A DNA stretch of 64,000 nt from Paenibacillus antarcticus. GTDB taxonomy: Bacteria > Bacillota > Bacilli > Paenibacillales > Paenibacillaceae. The translations under genes were made by a program, and so were the position numbers. The DNA is taken from contig NZ_LVJI01000001.1 of assembly GCF_001637225.1 (NCBI RefSeq), positions 248,001 to 312,000 of the forward strand. Direction: 5' to 3'. How positions within the stretch are numbered: the stretch's first letter is position 1; each line of letters starts with the position of its first letter. The notes under the pieces are model-generated. The model did not search any database. It saw only the letters and a list, made by a program, of their open reading frames with translations, and was not told the DNA's origin. This document shows, one piece after another, positions 17,493-25,440 of this stretch.

Positions 17493-18659
17493 ATGGAAAA
17501 CCTTGCAGGAATAGGTGATTGTAAAGTGATTAAAAAAAGAGTGTTATTGTTATCCGAAGGCTTTGGTGCAGGGCATACTCAAGCAGCTTATGCACTCGCC
17601 AGCAGTATTCGTAAACTGTCACCAGATATTCAGACAAAGGTGCTTGAGTTAGGTAGTTTTTTAAATCCTAGAGTGGCACCATTGATCATTACAGCATACA
17701 AAAAAACGATCACTTCTCAACCTCGTTTGGTTGGTTTGATGTATAGACATCAATATAAGAAATCGCTCAATCGTCTTACGACTTTAGCACTACATCGTAT
17801 CTTTTATACGCATACTCGAAATGTCGTAAATCAGCTTCGCCCAGATGTCATTGTATGTACCCACCCTATTCCAAATGCCGTCATTTCTCGACTAAAACGT
17901 TTAGGTGTAAATGTTCCTTTGTGTACTGTTATTACGGATTATGATGCCCACGGTACTTGGATCAGTTCTGAAGTAGATCGATTTCTAGTCTCTACGTCCG
18001 AAGTCAAATACAAGCTTATGAGGCGTGGTGTTCCACTGTCTCATATTCAAGTTACAGGAATACCTGTACACCCTAACTTTTGGGAGCACCCTAGTAAGGA
18101 AACTATTCGTGATAAATTCCATTTCAAAGATATGCCAACGGTATTAGTCATGGCAGGCGGTTGGGGTATTACTAGCGATGATATTGTGAATGACTATCTT
18201 TCAAATTGGAGCGATCGTATTCAGATTATATTTTGTCTTGGGAGTAATGAGAAATCACGTCTCAAAATGGAAAGTGATCCTAAATATAATCATCCTAACA
18301 TTCATTTATTCGGTTTCGTTAAAGAAATCGACCAATTCATGGAGGTATCTGATATACTCATCACGAAACCTGGAGGAATGACTTGTTCTGAAGGATTGTC
18401 TAAAGGAATTCCTATGCTCTTCCATCACCCTCTCCCAGGTCAAGAAGAAGAAAATTGCCAGTACTTTACTGCTCAAGGATTGGGCGAGCCGATTACTAAG
18501 ATCGCTGTTATTGAGAAATGGATGAACAAGTTGATCTATGATTATGAAGAAATTAGTAATCGTAGACAGAAATATCTCGATAACATCGCTAAATATCATC
18601 CGATGCAAAGTGCCAAGAGTATTATTGATATGTTTGAATTAAACAAGGTGACCTCTTAA
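17493..18659 (+). CDS. MGDG synthase/UgtP-like glycosyltransferase
   Basis: 388 aa, family GT28-like. The N-terminal domain starts with VLLLSEGFGAGHTQAAYALASS and TDYDAHGTW. The C-terminal nucleotide-sugar domain has VLVMAGGWG and TKPGGMTCSEGLSKGIPMLFHHPLPGQEEEN, which is the family signature. Relatives add glucose or galactose to diacylglycerol to make glycolipids and teichoic acid anchors. The start is uncertain: ATG 17493 has only a weak AAGG site, and a GTG at 17526 (the valine before IKKRVLLL) is an option. It is probably cotranscribed with the PAP2 gene. Its last three codons form half of a terminator. Confidence 0.85.
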   Translation: MENLAGIGDCKVIKKRVLLLSEGFGAGHTQAAYALASSIRKLSPDIQTKVLELGSFLNPRVAPLIITAYKKTITSQPRLVGLMYRHQYKKSLNRLTTLALHRIFYTHTRNVVNQLRPDVIVCTHPIPNAVISRLKRLGVNVPLCTVITDYDAHGTWISSEVDRFLVSTSEVKYKLMRRGVPLSHIQVTGIPVHPNFWEHPSKETIRDKFHFKDMPTVLVMAGGWGITSDDIVNDYLSNWSDRIQIIFCLGSNEKSRLKMESDPKYNHPNIHLFGFVKEIDQFMEVSDILITKPGGMTCSEGLSKGIPMLFHHPLPGQEEENCQYFTAQGLGEPITKIAVIEKWMNKLIYDYEEISNRRQKYLDNIAKYHPMQSAKSIIDMFELNKVTS

Positions 18660-18677
18660 GAGGTCACCTTGTTTAAT
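18638..18677. terminator. Perfect 40-bp palindromic terminator spanning a stop codon
   Basis: Two 20-bp arms (ATTAAACAAGGTGACCTCTT and its complement) without a spacer. The TAA stop of the glycosyltransferase (18657-18659) sits exactly at the centre. Both strands run into T-containing flanks, so it can end both this gene and the converging trmB. Confidence 0.8.
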
Positions 18678-18696
18678 CTAACTTATGTTTAAGTAC

Positions 18697-19437
18697 TCAC
18701 ACTTCCAAAGATGGCTTATTCTCTTGAAGACGATACTTCTTCAACCGCTCATCCATATATCGCTGTAATGCTTGTTCACCAACCATGACTTCACAGCGGT
18801 TGATATACATTCCCTTACCTACGAACTTAGATTCATACTCCGTCATGACGTTCCATTCTGGAAGACCTTCACGATGTAGATCTAAGGAAATATTATTCAT
18901 CTGTAATCCATAATCAGCAAACGAATTCAATGAGAATTCAAATAATGTCTGCGAATCGGTCTTAAGGTGAATTTCTCCATTTGAATTCAGAAGCGATACA
19001 TATTTCTCTAGGAAACGAGGGTGTGTCAAACGACGTCTACCATGTTTAGCTTTTGGCCACGGATCACTGAAATTAAGATAAACGCGCTCTAATTCATCCA
19101 CTTCAAATACCTCATCCGCATACTCTACATTAGCAAACGCTAACCGTACATTTGGAGGAAGAGTGTACTCACTTTCAGACCATACATTCATAGCTTTCTC
19201 GGCAGCACGTCGAATCAGTTCATCATACATATCAATACCGATAAAATTAACGTTCGGATTATTAAAGCTCATTTGGCTAATGAATTGTCCTTTACCCATC
19301 CCAAACTCAACATGGATTGGATTATCGTTTCCAAACAAGGACGCCCATTTCCCTTTATACTCTTTAGGGTCTAGAATAACGAGTTCCTTTTGCCCCTCTA
19401 GACTTTCTCTTATGCCTTTTCTACCACGTAAACGCAT
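18697..19437 (-). CDS. trmB: tRNA (guanine-N7-)-methyltransferase
   Basis: 246-aa TrmB, which methylates G46 of tRNAs with SAM. The SAM-binding region is HVEFGMGKGQFISQM (about residues 40-54). The family motif LNFSDPWPKAKHGRRRLT (about 122-139) contains the substrate/catalytic residues. The C-terminus has YESKFVGKGMYINRCEV. The start ATG at 19437 follows CGGAGGG. It is monocistronic and ends against the shared terminator at 18638-18677. In Bacillus the same gene (ytmQ) lies in the ytm region. Confidence 0.96.
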   Translation of the reverse strand: MRLRGRKGIRESLEGQKELVILDPKEYKGKWASLFGNDNPIHVEFGMGKGQFISQMSFNNPNVNFIGIDMYDELIRRAAEKAMNVWSESEYTLPPNVRLAFANVEYADEVFEVDELERVYLNFSDPWPKAKHGRRRLTHPRFLEKYVSLLNSNGEIHLKTDSQTLFEFSLNSFADYGLQMNNISLDLHREGLPEWNVMTEYESKFVGKGMYINRCEVMVGEQALQRYMDERLKKYRLQENKPSLEV

Positions 19438-19548
19438 GTTTTCCCTCCGCTTTCATTTCTATATGGATTCAAATCAAGAGATCATTCCCGAAAGTCATCA
19501 CTATTGCAATATTGTGCCGAAGTTCTAAGCAAATGTAAAGAGCCAAAG

Positions 19549-19595
19549 AAAAAAGAATTCTGTTCCCTCAAAAAAATAGGGGAGGTACAGAATTC
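19549..19595 (-). terminator. Terminator after the 61-aa gene
   Basis: Stem GAATTCTGT...CCCTC with GGGGAGGTACAGAATTC around an A-rich loop, then TTTTTTCTTTGG on the minus strand. Confidence 0.8.
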
Positions 19596-19639
19596 CTAGT
19601 TCTTTATATTTGGAATTTGGTCCAACAAAGTCACAAATC

Positions 19640-19825
19640 TTAATCTGTTGGATGGTTTTTTTGAATATTGAATGTCTTTTCAAATGCATTACGAATCTTT
19701 CTTTGAGCTGCTGCTTTCACTTCATGATTTCCGTTAAATTCTACACCTGTTAACGAAAGAGCTTCATCCGGAGTCAAATCTACTGCAACCGTATTGTTTC
19801 CATCAAGCTGAGCTATTGAATTCAT
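19640..19825 (-). CDS. Small protein of unknown function (61 aa)
   Basis: The MNSIAQLDGNNTVAVDLTPDEALSLTG protein has a mixed, soluble composition and an RKIRNAF helix near its C-terminus, with no signal peptide or cysteines. I start at the ATG at 19825, since GAGGTGATTTGC is placed well for it. The GTG three codons upstream overlaps that site. It has its own downstream terminator and stands between trmB and ytqA. I do not recognise the family. Confidence 0.7.
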   Translation of the reverse strand: MNSIAQLDGNNTVAVDLTPDEALSLTGVEFNGNHEVKAAAQRKIRNAFEKTFNIQKNHPTD

Positions 19826-20010
19826 GCAAATCACCTCACGGATTATTATGTTTCATAACGTCACGAACTATGAATTCCAGTATTAAAATCCTGATATTCA
19901 TTGTCTGACCTTCAATATAATATTAACATATTATGTAAGCTTTTTCAATGATATTCCTCTCTAGTTTTCGCCTGTTTTCAACCGATTCACATTACTTTTC
20001 CCCTTCTTTT

Positions 20011-20019
20011 TGCTATAAT
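20011..20019 (+). promoter_or_regulatory. Extended -10 promoter of ytqA operon
   Basis: TGCTATAAT, a consensus extended -10 about 40 bp before the ytqA start. No strong -35 is visible, as is usual for this class. Confidence 0.6.
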
Positions 20020-20065
20020 AGTTGCTGTATGTCTTATACAAAGGATTTTACAAAAGGAGCACCAC

Positions 20066-21019
20066 ATGAATCATTCACCTAGTGCTAACCCATTATTATG
20101 GGGAGATAAAAGATTTCATACATGGAATTACGAAATGCATCAACAGTTTAATGATAAAGTATTTAAAGTTATGCTTGATGCAGGGTTTACTTGCCCGAAC
20201 CGTGATGGTTCTATAGCTAAAGGTGGCTGTACCTTCTGCAGTGCACGGGGATCTGGAGACTTTGCAGGAAGTAGACGTGAAGATCTTGTTACTCAGTTCA
20301 ATACGATTCGGGACAAGCAACATCAGAAGTGGCCTAATGCACAGTACATCGGCTATTTTCAAGCTTATACAAACACTTACGCGCCTGTTGAGGAGCTAAG
20401 AGAATACTATGAAGTTATTTTGAAGCAACCTGGCGTTGTTGGACTATCTATTGCTACTCGACCAGATTGTCTACCCGATGACGTAATTGAATATTTGGCA
20501 GAATTGAATGAACGTACGTATCTCTGGGTTGAGATGGGACTACAGACGATCCATGACTCCACTTCTGAACTTATTAACCGTGCTCATGATACAGCCTGTT
20601 ATGAAGAAGCTGTCGCTAAATTACGTAAGCACAATATTCGCGTGTGTACCCACATCATTTACGGCCTTCCTCAAGAAAGTCACGAGATGATGTTAGAGAC
20701 AGGCAGAGCGGTTGCCAATATGGATGTCCAAGGCATTAAAATTCATTTACTTCATCTCATGCGCAAAACACCCATGGTGAAGCAATATGAAGCAGGTTTA
20801 CTACGATTCTTAGAAAAAGATGAATATATCAAACTCATCGTTGATACGCTTGAGATGTTGCCACCCGAAATGATCGTTCATCGACTTACAGGTGACGCCC
20901 CAAGAGATCTGCTAATCGGACCTATGTGGAGCCTTAATAAATGGGAAGTTCTCAACGGTTTCGATGCTGAGCTTAAAGCGCGTGACACTTGGCAAGGTAA
21001 ATATTGGAGGGATAATTGA
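20066..21019 (+). CDS. ytqA: Radical SAM protein YtqA (TIGR01212 type; MnmL)
   Basis: 317-aa radical SAM enzyme. The cluster-binding cysteines are Cys43, Cys55 and Cys58 in CPNRDGSIAKGGCTFC, the long spacing typical of this family. It is followed by GLSIATRPDCLPDDV and WVEMGLQTIHD of the barrel. Its partner gene ytqB starts one base after the stop. Recent work on Gram-positive bacteria assigned YtqA (MnmL) to conversion of cmnm5U to nm5U at tRNA wobble uridine, before methylation by YtqB/MnmM. I recall this from the literature and infer it here from the pair. Confidence 0.92.
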   Translation: MNHSPSANPLLWGDKRFHTWNYEMHQQFNDKVFKVMLDAGFTCPNRDGSIAKGGCTFCSARGSGDFAGSRREDLVTQFNTIRDKQHQKWPNAQYIGYFQAYTNTYAPVEELREYYEVILKQPGVVGLSIATRPDCLPDDVIEYLAELNERTYLWVEMGLQTIHDSTSELINRAHDTACYEEAVAKLRKHNIRVCTHIIYGLPQESHEMMLETGRAVANMDVQGIKIHLLHLMRKTPMVKQYEAGLLRFLEKDEYIKLIVDTLEMLPPEMIVHRLTGDAPRDLLIGPMWSLNKWEVLNGFDAELKARDTWQGKYWRDN

Positions 21020-21020
21020 A

Positions 21021-21602
21021 ATGGGATTTCTCTCCGTTATCAGCTTTGCCCATAAGCTAGTTGCTGAGCGACTGCGACCTGGAAGCATCGCTATTGATGC
21101 GACCATGGGAACAGGCACTGATACCCTATTCTTAGCAAAAATTGTTGGACCAAAAGGACATGTCTACGGATTCGATATTCAAGAGGAGGCTCTTATCCTC
21201 ACCCAGCAAAGACTTGATCAACATATAGAGTCTTCCATATCGCCTGTAACCTTACTGCTTCAGAGCCATGCTGATATGTTGAAGAGTATTCCACAAAGCC
21301 ATCACGGCAAGCTAACTGCCATCATGTTCAACCTTGGATACTTACCAACAAGCGCTTCCAATAAAGAAATCATAACATTAACAGACAGCACCATAGGTGC
21401 ACTTCAGGCTAGTCTTGAGCTCCTTCGACCCGGAGGCGTATTAACCATTGTATTGTATCCAGGTCATCCAGGAGGAGATACAGAGTCAGTAGTTGTTAGA
21501 CAATGGGCTTGTGCTATTCCGCAATCCGTTGCGCAATCCATTATTTATCAACAGCTACAACGCACTGATGCACCTTTTACAATAGCACTAGAAAAGAAAT
21601 AA
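21021..21602 (+). CDS. ytqB: SAM-dependent tRNA methyltransferase YtqB (MnmM)
   Basis: 193-aa Rossmann methyltransferase. The SAM motif is AIDATMGTGTDTLFLAKIVGPKGHVYGFDI (from about residue 25), then IMFNLGYLP, the NLGYLP active-site motif of the family, and LRPGGVLTIVLYPGHPGG. B. subtilis YtqB was shown to be the mnm5(s2)U34 methyltransferase MnmM. I start at ATG 21021 behind GGAGGG. Longer in-frame starts lie inside ytqA and are not needed. It is cotranscribed with ytqA. Confidence 0.92.
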   Translation: MGFLSVISFAHKLVAERLRPGSIAIDATMGTGTDTLFLAKIVGPKGHVYGFDIQEEALILTQQRLDQHIESSISPVTLLLQSHADMLKSIPQSHHGKLTAIMFNLGYLPTSASNKEIITLTDSTIGALQASLELLRPGGVLTIVLYPGHPGGDTESVVVRQWACAIPQSVAQSIIYQQLQRTDAPFTIALEKK

Positions 21603-21633
21603 ACGACTAGCTAACATGAGAGGATGACTAATT

Positions 21634-22602
21634 ATGATTAAGCCTTATCCATTACAATTTCAACCTGAATTCAAAGAACGTGTATGGGGAGGTAGAGCTC
21701 TAGAACAATTCGGACTCAACTTACCTGAAGGCCATATCGGAGAAGGTTGGATGATTGCCGATCACCCGAATGGAACAACTAACGTCATGAATGGTGAACT
21801 TGCAGGACTTGGATTAGATCAAATTCGTGAGCAATTAGGTAAGGAATGGTTCGGAAGCAAGGGATTCTCAGAAGTCAATGGACGTTTCCCTCTTCTTATT
21901 AAGCTACTCGACTGTAATGATGACTTATCTATACAAGTTCACCCTAAAGATGATTACGTTGGATTACCAAAAGGCGAATTGGGTAAAACTGAAATGTGGT
22001 ACGTACTTGATGCGAAACCAGGTTCCAAAATTATCTATGGATTAAACGAAGGTGTTACTAGAGAAAGTCTACAACTAGCCTTAGCAAATGGAACAGTTAC
22101 CGACAGTTTGAGAGAAGTACCTGTAGAAGCAGGTGATACGTTCTATATCCCTTCAGGTACGGTTCATGCACTTTGTGCAGGCGTAGTTGTTGCAGAGATT
22201 CAACAGAACTCGGACACGACTTACCGTCTGTACGACTACAACCGTCCAGGATTAGATGGTCAACCGCGAGATTTACATATTGAAGATTCATTGAACGTTA
22301 TTGCTTATGAAGGCTCTGGTGCCACAACCATGAAGACAGATGCTGTAGTACCGGGAGAATGGCTGACCCTAGCAAGCTCTCCGTACTTTATCGTTGAGAA
22401 AGGTATTGTTTCTGGGAACTGGACACTCACAACTACACCTAATAGCTTCGCGATTCTTGTCATCTGTGAAGGACAAGGCGTATTGAAATGGGACGACGGA
22501 TCATTAGATATTACAGCAGGTCAATGTATTCTATTGCCAGCCAATTTACTACATTATGAACTTGAAGGTAATGCTACTGTTCTACGTACTTATCTTCCTT
22601 AA
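21634..22602 (+). CDS. manA: Mannose-6-phosphate isomerase, class I
   Basis: 322-aa type I phosphomannose isomerase, which interconverts fructose-6-P and mannose-6-P with Zn. It opens with the family start PLQFQPEFKERVWGG. The metal ligands are in SIQVHPKDDY (about residues 108-117) and in GTVHALCAGVVVAEIQQNSDTTYRLYDYNR. Length matches Bacillus-type enzymes. It follows ytqB by 31 bp with AGAGGATG before the ATG, so it may be in the same transcript, though unrelated in function. Confidence 0.94.
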   Translation: MIKPYPLQFQPEFKERVWGGRALEQFGLNLPEGHIGEGWMIADHPNGTTNVMNGELAGLGLDQIREQLGKEWFGSKGFSEVNGRFPLLIKLLDCNDDLSIQVHPKDDYVGLPKGELGKTEMWYVLDAKPGSKIIYGLNEGVTRESLQLALANGTVTDSLREVPVEAGDTFYIPSGTVHALCAGVVVAEIQQNSDTTYRLYDYNRPGLDGQPRDLHIEDSLNVIAYEGSGATTMKTDAVVPGEWLTLASSPYFIVEKGIVSGNWTLTTTPNSFAILVICEGQGVLKWDDGSLDITAGQCILLPANLLHYELEGNATVLRTYLP

Positions 22603-22659
22603 TATCATATGAATTAATCAGCATTGATTTGATTGTCATTGTAAGGGGGGGACGTTTTT

Positions 22660-23586
22660 TTGGAAAAGCGTTCGTTTTCATTAATTAATCAGCAAGGGAT
22701 GTCTCTTCACGTTTACGAGTGGCTTCCCGAGGACGCGATCCCATTAAAGGGTGTCGTTCAAATTGTTCATGGTATGGCTGAGACTGCAGACCGGTATTCA
22801 AGGGTAGCCTCACCTCTTTGCGAATTGGGGTATGTTGTTTATGCTCATGATCAGCGTGGACATGGCAAGACCGCCAAAAGTATTGAATCGCTTGGAGACT
22901 GCGGTGAGGATTGTTTTAACGGCATGGTCAATGACATTCTAGAACTAGGTGATTTTCTAAAAAGTAAGTATGGAGATATACCTCATTATTTATTCGGTCA
23001 TAGTATGGGGTCATTTCTAACACAACAAATCATGGAGCATCATGGTGAACAATATTCAGGGTTTATCCTATCTGGGACAAATGGTCCCCAGTCTAACCTT
23101 GGCTTAGCCAGGAGCATAGCGCTGATGCAAATAAAACTCCAAGGCGCCCCCCATCATAGTCTTATGCTGAACGCGCTGGTATTTGGACGATATAATCACA
23201 AAATATCACCTACACGTAACACATTTGACTGGTTATCTAGGGATGAAGATGAAGTGGACAAATATATACAAGATCCCTATTGTGGTGAGGTTTGTACAGC
23301 TGGATTCTTTCGTGATTTCTTCGGATTATTACGGGACATTCAGAAACCAAGTAGTTATCGTACAATCCATAAAAATAAACCTATCTATATATTTGCCGGC
23401 GATGCGGATCCCGTTGGATCTTATGGAAAGGGCGTGACTCGTCTTCATCAAATATACCTGAAATTAGGAATAAGCGATGTAGAGTGCCGACTCTATCCTG
23501 GTGGAAGACATGAGATGCTGAACGAGATTAATCGTGATGAAGTAACTGCTGATCTGCTCGACTGGTTAGCACGACACAATAAATGA
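22660..23586 (+). CDS. Alpha/beta hydrolase, lysophospholipase-like (YtpA/PldB type)
   Basis: 308 aa, Hydrolase_4 family. The oxyanion region is QIVHGMAETADRY and the nucleophile elbow GHSMGS (Ser around residue 119). The acid is in FAGDADPVGSYGKGV and the histidine in YPGGRHEMLNE, so the catalytic triad is complete. The start codon is TTG (22660) behind AAGGGGGGGACG; no ATG is available before GMSLHVYEW. In Bacillus, ytpA lies close to ytqAB, which supports orthology with this monoacylglycerol/lysophospholipid lipase. The substrate remains unproven. Confidence 0.85.
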   Translation: MEKRSFSLINQQGMSLHVYEWLPEDAIPLKGVVQIVHGMAETADRYSRVASPLCELGYVVYAHDQRGHGKTAKSIESLGDCGEDCFNGMVNDILELGDFLKSKYGDIPHYLFGHSMGSFLTQQIMEHHGEQYSGFILSGTNGPQSNLGLARSIALMQIKLQGAPHHSLMLNALVFGRYNHKISPTRNTFDWLSRDEDEVDKYIQDPYCGEVCTAGFFRDFFGLLRDIQKPSSYRTIHKNKPIYIFAGDADPVGSYGKGVTRLHQIYLKLGISDVECRLYPGGRHEMLNEINRDEVTADLLDWLARHNK

Positions 23587-23595
23587 TAACAAACT

Positions 23596-23634
23596 AAAAG
23601 GCTATCTAGTCCATTGCGGACCAGATAGCCTTTT
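23596..23634. terminator. Bidirectional terminator between hydrolase and radical SAM gene
   Basis: A 17-bp stem (AAAAGGCTATCTAGTCC with one mismatch against its partner) with a 5-nt loop and T-runs on both strands. It serves convergent genes. Confidence 0.85.
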
Positions 23635-23649
23635 GATTGTTCTTATAAA

Positions 23650-25425
23650 TTACAGCAATGCCGCAGGTTCTAACTTCCACGTAAACCAACGAGGACGCTC
23701 CGTTTCATCTTGCTGATACAATACAATCAACAAGGTCTGTTGATCTGTTCGATCTGATGCCTTGCTTTCTTCGTTCAATAATGCATCCAGATCGAATGGG
23801 AGTACATCCATCACCGCATGTTTCTGTAATCCACGCTCATCCAATTGAAGTGCTGTAAACTCTGCAGATACTTGCTCTGGATGTGCTGCAAGCGACTTCA
23901 TATATACCGACCATTTATCTTTAGTTAGTCGTTCATCCCACCATATGGTTCGTGGTTTATATTTGTGATTCTGGAAATAATCCAGTTTCATTAAACCAAG
24001 TATTATGTCCATCCGTTGAACACCTCGGAATTCGAGGAACTTTTGAAGACGAAGGAAAAGATCTTCCAATTGATGTCCTATCTTCTGCCAACCCTGACCT
24101 TCCCAGTAATCTCCAAAGTCCTGGAAGAAATCAAATGGAGAGTCAAATTCATTCTTCATAAGATACTTCAATGTGTGGTCCATACGATGCGCATTCCAGA
24201 ACTTCTCAAGTACGTCTTCAAGGCGTTTCAAGTGGATAATATCTGCGAACGAAAGCTTATTACTACTTAATATTTCATACGGTGCGTATTCCATATACTT
24301 ATATTCATACTTCTCCGCATCAATTCGAAGCCCCGTACCTCGCAACATCTTGAGGAAACCTAATTGTAATTCTTCGGGTTCCATTGCAAATACATCATTA
24401 AACGTCGTCCGAAACGTATCATAGTCTTCATCTGGTAATCCAGCAATTAGATCGAGATGTTGGTCGATGTTTCCGGAGGCTTTGATTGTGTTGACCGTAC
24501 GAGATAACTTCGTGAAATTCTGACGACGTTTAACAAGTTCGTTCGTGACGTCGTTCGTAGATTGTACGCCAATTTCGAATCGGAATATACCTGGAGGGGC
24601 ATTCGCCGCTAAATATTCTAGTACCTCAGGACGCATGATATCGGCAGTAATCTCGAATTGGAATACGCACCCACGGTTATTTTCGATAATAAATTCAAAC
24701 ATTTCCATCGCATAGTTACGATTAATGTTAAATGTTCGATCAAGAAATTTGATAATCTTAGCCCCGTGATCGATCAAATACGTAATGTCCGATTTCACAC
24801 GTTCTATATCGTAATAACGCACACCCACTTCAATACTGGATAGGCAGAATTGGCAGTTAAATGGGCAACCCCTACTCGTCTCAAAATAAACAATACGTTT
24901 GCCCAAATCCGGGATATCCTCGGGGAAACGGTAAGGTGACGGTAGCGTATTTAAATCAATTTTGGGACGTCCAGGATTGATCACAATCTCGTCGCCTTTA
25001 CGGTATGTTGTACCATATACAAAATGGAATTTTCGATCACCTTCAATCGTCTTCAACAGGTGATGTAATGTCTCTTCTCCGTCACCCATCACGATGTGAT
25101 CGACATTCTTAATACGCTCCATCCAATGTTGTGTATCATAAGACACTTCGGGTCCACCGAGTACAATCGTTACCTCAGGCATCACTTGTTTAACAATATC
25201 AACAACCTTGATCGTCTCTTCAATATTCCAAATGTAACAAGAAAACCCAATGACATCCGGCTTCCTTTGATAAAGATCGGATACAATATTCATCACCGGG
25301 TCTTTGATCGTATATTCAGCAAGTTCAATGTCGAACTCTTTCTCGCTATATGCTTTTAATAACCGAATCGCTAATGACGTATGAATATATTTAGCATTTA
25401 ATGTAGATAAAACGACTTTCATCAT
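23650..25425 (-). CDS. B12-binding domain radical SAM protein (DUF4080 type)
   Basis: 591 aa. The N-terminal cobalamin-binding-like Rossmann domain (KVVLSTLNAKYIHTSLAIRLL to VTIVLGGPEVSYD, residues 1-100) precedes the radical SAM core with RGCPFNCQFCLSS (CxxxCxxC, about residues 190-202) and the C-terminal DUF4080 region. The cobalamin module lacks the DxHxxG His, as in most of this superfamily. Substrate and product are unknown. It starts 16 bp after recQ and is probably cotranscribed with it. The extensive B12 uptake operon nearby makes cofactor supply plausible. Confidence 0.85.
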   Translation of the reverse strand: MMKVVLSTLNAKYIHTSLAIRLLKAYSEKEFDIELAEYTIKDPVMNIVSDLYQRKPDVIGFSCYIWNIEETIKVVDIVKQVMPEVTIVLGGPEVSYDTQHWMERIKNVDHIVMGDGEETLHHLLKTIEGDRKFHFVYGTTYRKGDEIVINPGRPKIDLNTLPSPYRFPEDIPDLGKRIVYFETSRGCPFNCQFCLSSIEVGVRYYDIERVKSDITYLIDHGAKIIKFLDRTFNINRNYAMEMFEFIIENNRGCVFQFEITADIMRPEVLEYLAANAPPGIFRFEIGVQSTNDVTNELVKRRQNFTKLSRTVNTIKASGNIDQHLDLIAGLPDEDYDTFRTTFNDVFAMEPEELQLGFLKMLRGTGLRIDAEKYEYKYMEYAPYEILSSNKLSFADIIHLKRLEDVLEKFWNAHRMDHTLKYLMKNEFDSPFDFFQDFGDYWEGQGWQKIGHQLEDLFLRLQKFLEFRGVQRMDIILGLMKLDYFQNHKYKPRTIWWDERLTKDKWSVYMKSLAAHPEQVSAEFTALQLDERGLQKHAVMDVLPFDLDALLNEESKASDRTDQQTLLIVLYQQDETERPRWFTWKLEPAALL

Positions 25426-25440
25426 TCACACAACTTTCTT

